From Amphiura filiformis (Eukaryota > Echinodermata > Ophiuroidea > Amphilepidida > Amphiuridae), in assembly GCF_039555335.1 (NCBI RefSeq), contig NC_092646.1:21381258-21445257 (forward strand): a DNA stretch of 64,000 nucleotides. The letters are read 5' to 3'. Under the pieces are notes generated by a model that worked only from the letters and a program-made list of their open reading frames with translations, searched no databases and was not told the DNA's origin. Position numbers and translations under genes: made by a program. Below are positions 34,198-46,700 of this stretch, piece after piece. Numbering within the stretch: the first letter of the stretch is position 1; every line of letters starts with the position of its first letter.

Positions 34198-34510
34198 GCA
34201 AAAACAGCAGATCAATAAACACTTTAACACTTCATAAACACTTGTTTGTACAATGAAGGTATATATAGGGATGTTGATTTATAAACACCAAAACACATTT
34301 AAAATATGAAGATGTGTATGTTTTAACACAAGATAGTGTTAAAATATATTTTTAAACACTATCTTGTGTTAAGAAACATAAACATCTTCATAATATTTTC
34401 AAACATGTTTTGGTGTTTAAAAATTAACATCCCCATACCTTCACTGTACAAACAAGTGTTTATGAAGTGTTAAAGTGTTTATTAAGTGTTGCTTTGCTGT
34501 TTTTGCAGTG
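34198..34510. mobile_element. Fold-back MITE with TGCAAAAACAG termini, copy 2
   Basis: 'ttgcaaaaacagcag' at the left and 'ctgtttttgcagtg' at the right enclose mirrored arms 'aataaacactttaacactt', 'aatgaaggtata' and 'ttaacacaagatagtgttaa'. It is the same family as 2,744-3,044. It lies 120 bp downstream of the TLX stop codon, and its left arm contains the first AATAAA after the gene. Confidence 0.85.
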
Positions 34511-34649
34511 TTATTGCTTCCGTCATGCGCGTCGTACGCGGGACCGTATGACGGCCAAAAAATAAAAAGATGGAAACATTGCAGACAAGATTGCAGAGTT
34601 TGGTAAAGCTCAGCTCCATCAAGAATAGTTTTAAAACGTCATAAAACGG

Positions 34650-34903
34650 TTTTTTTTTTACTTTGTTTGCCAAGACGTTTAATATTGGGTTGTATAAAGG
34701 TCATAAAAACGTTTTTAAACATTTTATATGCAAAACAACAACATTTGCTTTATCAAAATGTTATTTAAATATTTTTGGAAAACATTTTTACAAAATATTT
34801 TGCGGCAAAGTTGATTTTGTTTGAATGTTATTAAAATGTTTTATACCGTTTGTATAACCTAATATATAAACGTTTTCTGTCAAATGTTTTGTGTTTGCTC
34901 GAA
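34650..34903. mobile_element. AAACGTTT-family fold-back element, copy
   Basis: 'gtttgccaagacgtttaata', 'ttgggttgtataaaggtcat' and the mirrored 'ttgtataacctaatatataa', 'acgttttctgtcaaatgttt', 'tgtgtttgctcg' identify the family. Confidence 0.7.
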
Positions 34904-35006
34904 GTGTTCCCCGACAACATTATACTGCTGTGACATAAGGTAGGCCTAGTATACTCGATGGATTGTGATTAACCAATGACGTCCGTAAGATGCGGCCTAC
35001 GACACT

Positions 35007-35430
35007 TAAAGGAAGTCTCCGACAATCATAACATTTTGCCTTACATGTAAGAAAAATAATTATCAAGCACGAATCAAGTGGTTTTAGTTAAAACAAACTC
35101 ATATTGACCATAAAAACGAATAAAAACATTCGTCTCTCAACACGCGATATTCAAAATTCCCGGGTGCCGAAATTGTCGAGTGCAATGACGTCCGAGTAAT
35201 AGGCCTACAATGAAGGCTGACGACGATTGAGCACAAATAACCATTACGTCATTGCACTTAGACAATTTCGGCGCGGGAATTTTGAACATCGCGTGTTGAG
35301 AGCCGACTGTTTTTATTCGTTTTTATGGTCAATATGAGTTTGTTTTAAATAAAACCATGTGATTCGTGCTTGATAATTATTTTTCTAACATGTAAGGCAT
35401 AATGTTATGATTACCGGAGACTCCCTTTAA
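35007..35430. mobile_element. TTAA-flanked MITE with AGGGAGTCTCCGG ends
   Basis: TTAAAGGAAGTCTCCG at the left is mirrored by CGGAGACTCCCTTTAA at the right. Long inner arms pair ('gtaagaaaaataattatcaa', 'aacaaactcatattgaccat', 'caacacgcgat.ttcaaaatt', 'gtgcaatgacgt'). A fragment of the same family is at 59,865-59,955. About 424 bp, non-coding. Confidence 0.88.
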
Positions 35431-36050
35431 TTCCTTTGAAAGAGCAGCAGCCTATTGACATGTCTAATAAAACGCCGAGATGACAATGTAGTTCAGAATA
35501 TTTTTTGTTTGGGGTGGGGGGAGGGGGGGGGGGGCGAAGAGCTGAAATGTTGACCTTTTGTGAACTTTCCTTCAAAAAAGGGCTGATTTCAACGTTTTTA
35601 CTGAAGAGACGGACTTTTTTTCGGTTTGGCATGGGGGACTCCTGATATCCAGCTAAGTCCCGCTTAATTTACAATTTTGACATCAAAGGTAAAACAAGTT
35701 GTTTTTGTGGATTAACGCTTACAAATGGGTTTTTGTTTTTGTTAACTATAAATCCATGTACAAAATAATGTAAAACAATAGACGAATATATAGTGCAATA
35801 AAATAAAAACGAATTTGAAAGTACAGCCTGTCTCTCGTTTTACACAAATTCCTAACCACCAAAACTTCTAAACACAACAAAATCTACACCACTTTGGCAA
35901 ATGGAAGCCTTTATTTATACAAGACGTTACAAGGATTTACTATTAATACTATTGATGCTCCCATAATCATAATACACCAACATAATCATGATAATAAAAA
36001 CATGGAATAATTCATGACACATGTAGGCCTACCCCGTAACTATTATGTTG

Positions 36051-36885
36051 TTAAGGTGGTACTACACCCCTTGATAAATTTGTGACTATTTTTGCATGTA
36101 TCTCAAAAAATAATAACACACTGGTAACAAAAGTTACGTATATATTAGAGGGGCAAGGAATCCAGTTACTACACTGGAATTTCAGTGACTCAAGACAAGC
36201 GGTACGTTATTTATGATAAGAAAAGAGGTACCGCTAGAATGTACCTCATTTCTTAAAGCCATATTATAACATTTGCTGAGGAGGACGCCCTCACTGAATT
36301 TTTTTAATTCATTTTTTTTCACGATTAAATTGTACTTTATTAAACCAATATAGCCTGCAAAAATCAAGACTCTAGGTGCTGTAGTTTTGTCAAAATCAGA
36401 GATTTTGAATAAAAGGCTGATTCAGCCCTTTATTATTACGATGGAATTGTTAGTCGAACGCATACACGATGTTTATAACACACAGTACTACGCGGCGTGC
36501 GCGACGGTGATATACACAACAAAGGGTCGTACCACAACATGACCGAAGGAGTGGTACGTATTGGCGACATGTGCGCTGGTAGTAAATTCCAATTTTCTTT
36601 GCTTTGAAGTAGTTGTTCGGCTCAAAAATAAAAGGGGATATATCTGACAGTAAAAGCTAACATTTTATGGCAAAGAAATGCTAATCTATTTTGTTTGAAA
36701 ATGTTATAATATTGCTTTAACATAATAATGAACCATTTGCCTTGAATCACTGAAATTTCAGTGAAGTAATTGGATTCCTTGCCCCTATAATATATATAAC
36801 TTTTGTTATACCAGTGTGTAGTTATTTTTTGAGAAAAATGCAAAATTATTCACAAAATTTATCAGGGGGTGAAGTACCACCTTTA
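36051..36885. mobile_element. TTAA-type MITE (GGGGGTACTACACCCC family), copy 3, interrupted
   Basis: The left end is TTAAGGTGGTACTACACCCC with 'ggggcaaggaatccagttac'. The right arm ('taattggattccttgcccct', 'gtgaagtaccacctt') lies 470 bp further on because another MITE sits in the middle at 36,253-36,720. Confidence 0.85.
36253..36720. mobile_element. TTAA-flanked MITE with AAGCCATATTATAACATTT ends, nested
   Basis: Left TTAAAGCCATATTATAACAT and right ATGTTATAATATTGCTTTAA are inverted and bounded by TTAA. The ~430-bp interior is mixed sequence with no convincing ORF. It is inserted in the copy at 36,051-36,885. Confidence 0.85.
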
Positions 36886-37763
36886 TATTCGAATTGAACA
36901 TCATGGTCATTTTACGTTACAATGCTTCAAGTGGAGCAAGGGCCATTATTACACCAACACACTGCAACAACACGACACAAAGAGTAATGGAGTTTGACAT
37001 CAATGAACTCGAAGTCCTGAAACGGACCTTCTTTTTTTATTCCATGTCATGTCGAATATTGATGCAACAAGTACGGGTTATTTGGTCTTTTTTCAAGTAA
37101 TTTTAATCTTCTAACGAATGTTTGGTGACTATAAAAAGTATTCGCCATTGACTATTCGACGTAAACTATTATAGTTACCTAGTACTTTTCCTTTCCCTGG
37201 ACCTGTTTCGTCAAAAATATACGTTAGAAGAGTTTATGACTACAAATAGAATAACGACTATACTAGTTACATCGATTATTCTACTTCCAATAATGAGACA
37301 TCGTTACGAGCAGCATCACGTGATTAAAACATCATCTCGGATTGGTTAAAGGAGCTGGGCGAAGCTTGAAGAAGATGAGCTTAGACACCCGCACGTTATG
37401 GACCGAACGGCTTGCCATAAACGAGAATATAGGAACGCGCGATGAATCCCTTTAAATCTTACGGGATTTCAACATCTTTCAAACCAGTGAACACACACGC
37501 TGCAAACTTGTTCATGGGAAAGATAACAGTCAAAGGAAAAACACTCGAAAAACGCTGTCTATCACTTGACCAGTTCAGCGGTTCAGTTGCCTGATGAATT
37601 CTGGTGCTTCCTGACACAGCGTAACAAAAGTTGCAAAAAGCAAGTTCCAGTATCAGATTGTGTCTCTCCTGCATGGAAATCAAAAATGGTGCAACGTTTT
37701 GTGTTTTCCTGGTCATTCTGGTGTGATATTGACTGAAAAACTGACAATGACAGTAGATCCTAT

Positions 37764-40700
37764 TTACATCAGTTCTGACAAATCTGTTGTTTTATCTCGA
37801 CAAAGTTCCTTCTTGCTGAGTCCAGGTTTATGTCCTGCAACACAGAAAAAACGTAGATATTTGAAATGATTAAAACTGACCATCAAGTATTTCCTTTTCG
37901 TCATAATAAGCCAAATGGGAATTTAAATTTGCAATGCATTGTGGGACAGTTTTTGCAGTTTTGGGACACTTTGCCCTCTGACCTATCGGGAAAATTGTTT
38001 TCGTGCCTACTCAATATTATTTAAAATGTTTTACTAGAATAAAAATTGTTTAAAAAATATGAATATTACAATAAATTAATTATTTAAAATATTGTTAGTG
38101 ATAAAATTATTGCAATAATGAATGAATGAATAATAATTAGAGCAATTTCCCCGATATGTCAGAGGTCAAAGTGTCCCAAAACTACTCTCAAAAACCAGAA
38201 GTTAGAGAAAGTTGAAACTATTATATTATATATTATTTTAGTTAACTGTTAACTGTTAGTTAACTGTTAACCCGGGAGGGGATGAATAGCTCATTTTGGT
38301 ATAGGTATGCGGTGCAAAGAACGCCCCCGAAAAACTGAACTGAGCATTGAAGGAGATGCCGAATTTGATGGAATGGGGGGGGTCGGAAGCTAAAGAGTTT
38401 CTTTTTGTGAGTCTTGAGAACTGTTATTTTGACCATTTTGAGGGTCATAAAATGTGGAAGCTGTAGAACTGAGTGAAATAACTGGGGTTTTGTGAACTGA
38501 CATCACAGAGAGGCTCGAAATGGGAGGGGGGGGTGCATTATACCAAATCAATACCATGGAACTAGGAGGCCATGTGGTTTGAAATTAAACACGATATTGT
38601 TTTTGAAAGATTTAGGTACGGAAGATTTGTGTACATACAAAGTAAAGAAAAAGTTGGCACAGCTAAGATATCATGATAGGCTAAATTGGGATCAAAAGGA
38701 ACTATCAGGGCAGGGCTACTAACTTTCCCGCGTTCAAAACTGTTACAGTTAGTAACTTGGCAACATATTGCTGGTGAACTGGACAACGACCTTACTCCAG
38801 TTTCTTAGAATAAGTATGGTAAAGGGATATGTGTATTATTTTGAAAAAAAGGATAATTGAAAGTGCACTACTTACCATGTACTCTTTCTATGTCATCACA
38901 AATCTGTTGGTATTCATCAGAAGCTAACAACGCCCTCCATGCTGGGTTCCACCAATTTTCAAGATACGTGTCTTTCCTCATCATCATACCAGCGCCCTCT
39001 ACAGAACATGTCATGATTTCGTCAGATATGATGGCGTTACGAGCAACTAAATCAACGTCAGTACCCACAAATGCTGCATCGATCTGTACGAAAGGAAGTA
39101 TCATGAAAAAAATTAGTTTTATAACTGTTCAAAATGAGATTCGACAAGATAGCCTATATTATATATAACACTCACTCCCAACCCATATTGTCACAACTTT
39201 TACCTCTCTCTGAACACTGGAATGAAAGTCAGCTTTTGTGGTAATTAACAGAATTCTAACAGCAATGCTTTCATAACATGCCAGCTTGTAAACAGTCTGC
39301 TCAGGAAATTATTAATGCACCGTACCATCAAACTATGATATTTTCATATAACACATGATATACAAACCTCTCCTAAACCGAGGGCCATCTCGAGTGCAGC
39401 AGAAGTTTGGTACATCACTATCTGGTTCTCATGTAACGGCAATCCCTAAAATGATAATAGCATAAACCAAAGACAACATTATACGTGATGAATATTAAAA
39501 AAAAAAATAATAAGAAACAAAAAACAACAAAAAACAAAAAAAAAAACAAAACAAAAAAAAAAGCAAAAAAACACCAAAAAACAAAGACAAACAAACAAGA
39601 ATAGAAGACATTTCAGCCAAAGAAATTAATTTCACCGTATGGCCAACGATACCAAGTAACATATTGGCGGGCAAGTTGTAAACCAAAGCAATTGGACCAA
39701 TCAGGATCAATAGAAATGTCGATGAAAATGTTTACCTAGACTAAATCCTTCAGTATTTCAACAACTACGCACGGTCATCGGGTTGTGCTGTGAGGGGTTG
39801 TAGGTAAAAAAGGCGCCGCTGAAGGATTTAGGCTAATGTTTACCTGTATATCCGGTCGCCGATTAAGGCAATTTGGATCTGAAAACCATCCTTCCCAAAA
39901 ACCAATTTTCTTGCCAGTTAAATCCCTCCAGTTAAAATTCTTATCATCTCCGGGTTTCACGACAAAAACAGTGGCGAGTTTTTGTTGGAATGGGTCGGTG
40001 AATTTGAAGGTTAGCTGACGATCTCGGGAGATTCTCCATCCTTCGGTAAGTTTGTACGTTATGAGGGATGAAACAAAATAATTTTGTTTTTCTTGATACA
40101 TATTAAAAACCATGTTACGTTGCAAACATTATGCTTTATCGCCATCAACATCCCCTATTCCTTCTTTTCATCACATTTCTGCTCTTCATCTCCTCCTCCT
40201 CCCCCTCCTCCTTCTCCTCCCAGTGGTGGCTCTAGGATTTTTGTCTGGAGACAAGGGGGAGGGCAAATTATTTGGGGGGGGGGGAGTGCAACTATCTGGA
40301 AAATATTCTTAAAATTGGACAATTTTAGCCAAAACAGGGGCGATTTTCGTGCAACATTATGAACATATAGGGTGATTTTCGCTTTAAAATGCGGCAATTG
40401 CCCACGGATAGGGCAATTCCCCCCTAAATAGTGGATTTTCTGTGATAGTTTCCTGACGGGGGGGGGGGGGGCAAACTGGGGGAGGGGAATGTCTGTGACG
40501 CCGCCACTGCCTCCTCCTCCTCATCTTCCTCCTCATCTTCCTCCTCCTCGACTCCTCCTCCTCATTGAATTTGAAGGTAAGCTGGTGTATAAGTTTTATA
40601 CCATTTACATAACGATAAATTTATTTCTATGTTAACAATGCGATTTCAGTATTTTTTTTATTGTGAATAAGTTTCCAGGAGGCAGACTTATTTTAATTAC

Positions 40701-43700
40701 CTGTGCATGCATGATACCATCGGCTCATGAGGCCTTCCCCTCCATAACCACCAGACCAGCATCTTGAGTAGGAATCCAATACGATTTGACAGTTTTTGTT
40801 AGCCCGTCGGCAAACTGAATTAGAAAACAAAAGACTCTGATAAGTCAACTATAGTATTAATGTAAGGGCAGACAGACAGTGGTAAGCCTACGTTAATATT
40901 AATGTAAGGGAGTCCATGCAGTGGTAAGTCTACGCTAAAATTAATGTAAGGAAGCCCAGGTAGTGGTAAGTCTACCTTAGTATTAATGTAAGGGAGTCCA
41001 GGCAGTGGAAAGTCTACGTTAGTATTAATGTAAGGGAGTCCAGGCAGTGGTAAGGTAAGTCTACGTTAGTATTAATGTAAGGGAGTCCAGGCAGTGGTAA
41101 GTCTACGTTAGTATTAATGTAAGGGGGGCCAGGGCGTGGTAAGTCTACGTTAGTTTTAATGTAAGGAAGCCCAGGCAGTGGTAAGTTTACGTTAGTATTA
41201 ATGTAAGGGAGTCCAGGCAGTGGTAAGTCTACCTTAGTATTAATGTAAGGGAGTCCAGGCAGTGGTAGCGGTAAGTCTACGTTAGTATTAATGTAAGGGA
41301 GTCCAGTCAGTGGTAAGTCTGCGTTAGTATTAATGTAAGGGAGTCCAGGTAGTGGTAAGTCTACGTTAGTATTAATGTAAGGGAGTCCAGGCAGTGGTAA
41401 GTCTACGTTAGTATTAATGTAAGGTAGTCCATGTAGTGTTAAGTCTATGTTAGTATTAATGTAAGGGAGTCCAGTCAGTGGTAAGTCTACGATAATATTA
41501 ATGTAAGGAAGTCCAGGCAGTGGTAAGACTACGTTAGTATTAATGTAAGGGAGTCCATGTAGTGGTAAGTCTACGTTAGTATAAATGTAAGGAAGTCCAG
41601 AAGTCTGCGTTAGTATTAATGTAAGGGAGTCCAGGCAGTGTTAAGTCTACGTTAGTATTAATGTAAGGGAGTCCAGGCAGTGGTAAGTCTGCGTTAGTAT
41701 GAATGTAAGGGAGTCCAGGTAGTGGTAAGTCTACGGTAGTATTAATGTTTGTTTGTTTGTTTGTTTCAACTGTCGCTCCGTGTGGAGACACGCTTGGGTC
41801 CTGATGGGACCAGGCTCAAACAAAATGCTCAAGCCAGGCTAAAAAGCCTATATAAGCATGCTGGCCTGTATGGAAAGAGAAGATAGAAACAGATTTGGAG
41901 ACAAAGAACAAGAAAAAGAAGGCCACTCCCAACAATCAAGTTAACAATTTTAATGTCAGCCTTTGGGTCAAGAGAAAGGAAGTGCTTAAGGAAGTCCAGG
42001 AAGTGATAAGTCTACGTTAAAATTAATGCAAGGGAGTCCAGGCAGTGGTAAGTCTACGTTAGTATTAATGTAAGGGAGTCTACAGTTTTAATGTAAGGGA
42101 GTCCAGGTAGTGGTAAGTCTACGTTAGTATTAATGTAAGGGAGTCCAGGTAGTGGTAAGTCTACGTTAGTATTAATGTAAGGGAGCCCAGGCAGTGGTAA
42201 GTCTACGCTAAAATTAATGTAAGGAAGCCCAGGTAGTGGTAAGTCTACCTTAGTATTAATGTAAGGGAGTCCAGGCAGTGGAAAGTCTACGTTAGTATTA
42301 ATGTAAGGGAGTCCAGGCAGTGGTAAGTCTACGTTAGTATTAATGTAAGGGAGTCCAGGCAGTGGTAAGTCTACGTTAGTATTAATGTAAGGGAGTCCAG
42401 GTAGTGGTAAGTCTACGTTAGTTTTAATGTAAGGAAGCCCAGGCAGTGGTAAGTTTACGTTAGTATTAATGTAAGGGAGTCCAGGCAGTGGTAAGTCTAC
42501 CTTAGTATTAATGTAAGGGAGTCCAGGTAGCGGTAAGTCTACGTAAGTCTACGTTAGTATTAATGTAAGGGAGTCCAGGTAGTGGTAAGTCTACGTTAGT
42601 ATTAATGTAAGGGAGTCCAGGCAGTGGTAAGTCTACGTTAGTATTAATGTAAGGTAGTCCATGTAGTGTTAAGTCTATGTTAGTATTAATGTAAGGGAGT
42701 CCAGTCAGTGGCAAGTCTACGATAATATTAATGTAAGGAAGTCCAGGCAGTGGTAGCGGTAAGTCTACGTTAGTATTAATGTAAGGGAGTCCAGTCAGTG
42801 GTAAGTCTGCGTTAGTATTAATGTAAGGGAGTCCAGGTAGTGGTAAGTCTACGTTAGTATTAATGTAAGGGAGTCCAGGCAGTGGTAAGTCTACGTTAGT
42901 ATTAATGTAAGGTAGTCCATGTAGTGTTAAGTCTATGTTAGTATTAATGTAAGGGAGTCCAGTCAGTGGTAAGTCTACGATAATATTAATGTAAGGGAGT
43001 CCAGGCAGTGGTAAGACTACGTTAGTATTAATGTAAGGGAGTCCATGTAGTGGTAAGTCTACGTTAGTATAAATGTAAGGAAGTCCAGAAGTCTGCGTTA
43101 GTATTAATGTAAGGGAGTCCAGGCAGTGGTAAGTCTACGTTAGTATTAATGTAAGGGAGTCCAGGCAGTGGTACCGGTAAGTCTATGTTAGTATTAATGT
43201 AAGGGAGTCCAGGCAGTGGTAAGTCTACTTTAGTATTAATGTAAGGGAGTCCAGTCAGTGGTAAGTCTACGTTAATATTAATGTAAGGAAGTCCAGGCAG
43301 TGGTAAGACTACGTTAGTATTAATGTAAGGGAGTCCAGGCAGTGGTAAGTCTACGTTAGTATAAATGTAAGGGAGTCCAGGTAGTGGTAAGTCTACGTTA
43401 GTATTAATGTAAGGAAGTCCAGAAGTCTGCGTTAGTATTAATGTAAGGAAGTCCAGGCAGTGTTAAGTCTACGTTAGTATTAATGTAAGGGAGTCCAGGC
43501 AGTGGTAAGTCTGCGTTAGTATGAATGTAAGGGAGTCCAGGTAGTGGTAAGTCTACGGTAGTATTAATGTTTGTTTGTTTGTTTGTTTCAACTGTCGCTC
43601 CGTGTGGAGACACGCTTGGGTCCTGATGGGACCAGGCTCAAACAAAATGCTCAAGCCAGGCTAAAAAGCCTATATAAGCATGCTGGCCTGTATGGAAAGA

Positions 43701-46700
43701 GAAGATAGAAACAGATTTGGAGACAAAGAACAAGGAAAAGAAGGCCACTCCCAACAATCAAGTTAACAATTTTAATGTCAGCCTTTGGGTCAAGAGAAAG
43801 GAAGTGCTTAAGGAAGTCCAGGAAGTGATAAGTCTACGTTAAAATTAATGCAAGGGAGTCCAGGCAGTGGTAAGTCTACGTTAGTATTAATGTAAGGGAG
43901 TCCAGGCAGTGGTAAGTCTACGTTAGTATTAATGTAAGGGAGTCCAGGTAGTGGTAAGTCTACGTTAGTATTAATGTAAGGGAGTCCAGGTAGTGGTAAG
44001 TCTACGTTAGTATTAATGTAAGGAAGTCCAGGTAGTGGTAAGTCTACGTTAGTATTAATGTAAGAGAGTCCAGGCTGTGGTAAGTCTACGTTAGTATTAA
44101 TGTAAGAGAGTCCAGTTAGTGGTAAGTCTACGTTAGTATTAATGTAAGGGAGTCCAGGTAGTGGTAAGTCTACGTTAGTATTAATGTAAAGGAGTCCAGG
44201 TAGTGGTAAGTCTACGTTAGTATTAATGTAAAGGAGTCCAGGCTGTGGTAAGTCTACGTTAGTATTAATGTAAGAGAGTCCAGTTAGTGGTAAGTCTACG
44301 TTAGTATTAATGTAAGGGAGTCCAGGTAGTGGTAAGTCTACGTTAGTATTAATGTAAGGAAGTCCAGGTAGTGGTAAGTCTACGTTAGTATTAATGTAAG
44401 GGAGTACAGTCAGTGGTAAGTCTACGTTAGTATTAATGTAAGAGAGTCCAGTTAGTGGTAAGTCTACGTTAGTATTAATGTAAGGAAGTCCATGTAGTGG
44501 TAAGTCTATGTTAGTATTAATGTAAGGGAGTCCAGGCAGTGGTAAGTCTACGTTAGTATTAATGTAAGGGAGTCCAGGTAGTGGTAAGTCTACGTTAGTA
44601 TTAATGTAAGAGAGTCCAGTTAGTGGTAAGTCTACGTTAGTATTAATGTAAGAGAGTCCAGTACAGTCAGTGGTAAGTCTATGTTAGTATTAATGTAAGG
44701 GAGTCCAGGCAGTGGTAAGTCTACGTTAGTATTAATGTAAGGGAGACCAGGCCGGGAGTCCAGGCAGTGGTAAGTATTGCTGAGGCTTATAAAGTGTGCC
44801 GAGGCTTGTGGATCAACGTCTAAGCGTTGTGCCTGTGCGTAGAGCACTATAAATCACTGCGCTTTTTAAAAAAGTCTACGTTAGTATTAATATAAGGGAG
44901 TCCAGGCAGTGGTAAGTTTACGTTAGTATTAATATAAGGGCGTTCAGGCAGTGGTAAGTCTACGTTAGTATTAATATAAGGGAATCCAGGCAGTGGTAAG
45001 TCTACGTTAGTATTAATATAAGGGAATTCAGGCAGTGGTAAGTCTACGTTAGTATAAATGTAAGGAAGTCCAGAAGTCTACGTTAGTATTAACGTAAGGG
45101 AGCCCAAATTACTGGTAAGTATACGATAGTTTTTTACATAATGCGCGGTGTAGGCCCTAATAATAGTAGAAATATTTGACTGTAGTTGATTTACTTACCA
45201 GCGTTAACAACATCAATATTGTAGCCTTTTATCGTACCAGAAACGTTGTCACTATGGAAACAAAACAAAATTATTTGATATAATAAGAATAATATCGATT
45301 TCAATAAATAAAAATTTCACTTCCAGGATGAAACCGGTGTGCATCAAAGAGCCTCATACCCTAACCAATCCCCTCGGTACCTAAGAAAAGTGGAACACAG
45401 TTAGTCAGTTTGAGTAATAATTCAAGATCGTTGCGTTGGACAGAAAAAAGAAAATATAATAAGCATTTTACCTCATGTGGATGAAACCTAATATCACCTG
45501 TTAGGTGATTTGTTTGTATGAATTGAATATTATATTACACTTGTAATAACCTTTTGTTAATAAATGAGCAAATGAACTGCATAAAATCGCGGCATAAGAT
45601 ATAATACAATTTTAATATTTGGCCAATTTTGGGAAATAAGGGCTATAAATATTCAATTTCTGCAAATTTTCTTAGGATTACAGTCACAAAATTCAAAGAG
45701 TTGACACAAGTTTAAGCATTCAGAATTTTGAGTATGTTAATGATTGGCTATAAAATAAAACAGAAAATGTGTTTGTTAAAAATACGGACGCGTGAGACGT
45801 TAGTCAAAATTGTCACAGAATATAGAAATGCCTTTAAAATGCATGATTTTGGCCCTTGTTTCCAAGAATTGACCAAAATCGAAAGTTGACTTTAATTATC
45901 AGTTAGTTCTAACATATACGAATTAGGATTTAGCCAATTTTATTACATAAGATATTACAAGTAAACACCACATTTAATACAATATGGATTGTAATTGATA
46001 TATTGATTAGAAAAATAATTAATCAATTCAATCATCCGGTTTTTTACTATAAATAAATTTACTAAACAGCTATATTTTAATTAGCGACATATTCTAATTA
46101 TTAATAAACAATATTCCTCACAAGGTCGGTTCACATAAAGTTGAAGGACACTGCTTAAGAAAAATCTTTATCATAATTCAGAATTGAATTGTGTTTATTT
46201 GTCTAAATCTAAACTGAAGAAAAGCAGGAAAGAAGAATGAAAAAGGATTATGAGAAAACGAAGAAGAAGAAAAGAAGAAGAAGAAGAAGAAGAAAAAGAA
46301 AGAAGAAGAAGAAGAAGAAGAAGAAGAAATTGGAATGGGAATTTACAGTGGGTTTCTCCGACACAAATAAAATGTTTACTCCAGTAGTGTTTTATACTAT
46401 TTTTTTTTAAGTTTTCCGGTTTTTTTCTTCAAATGCGAGCATATAAGCCGTCAAAAACGAAATGCGCGTGCGCTACAGGAAACAAACTTGTTTTTTTTTG
46501 CCTAACTGTAGATATAGGATAACTATCTAGGAACTGTTTTTTATTTTGTTTTTAATTTTGACCAATTGTACCATAAATGGACGAAATATGGGTGAAAAAA
46601 CGCGTTTTTTGTGATTTTTACTTTAGTACCATATTGAGCACTGAGCAGTTTCAATATTTTCTCAAAGTTGTCAAAATCCGAAAAATAGGGATAAATTCAA

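Noticed and set aside
38562-39168. Plus-strand and other-frame ORFs over the solute-binding exons
   Set aside because: They are antisense or off-frame shadows of the exon at 38,876-39,083, whose splice borders and phase are consistent only on the minus strand.
41576-44847. Repeat protein with 14-residue 'INTNVDLPLPGLPY' units
   Set aside because: Frames are repeatedly broken by length variants and stops. The array lies wholly within an intron, and the periodicity follows from a 42-bp unit.
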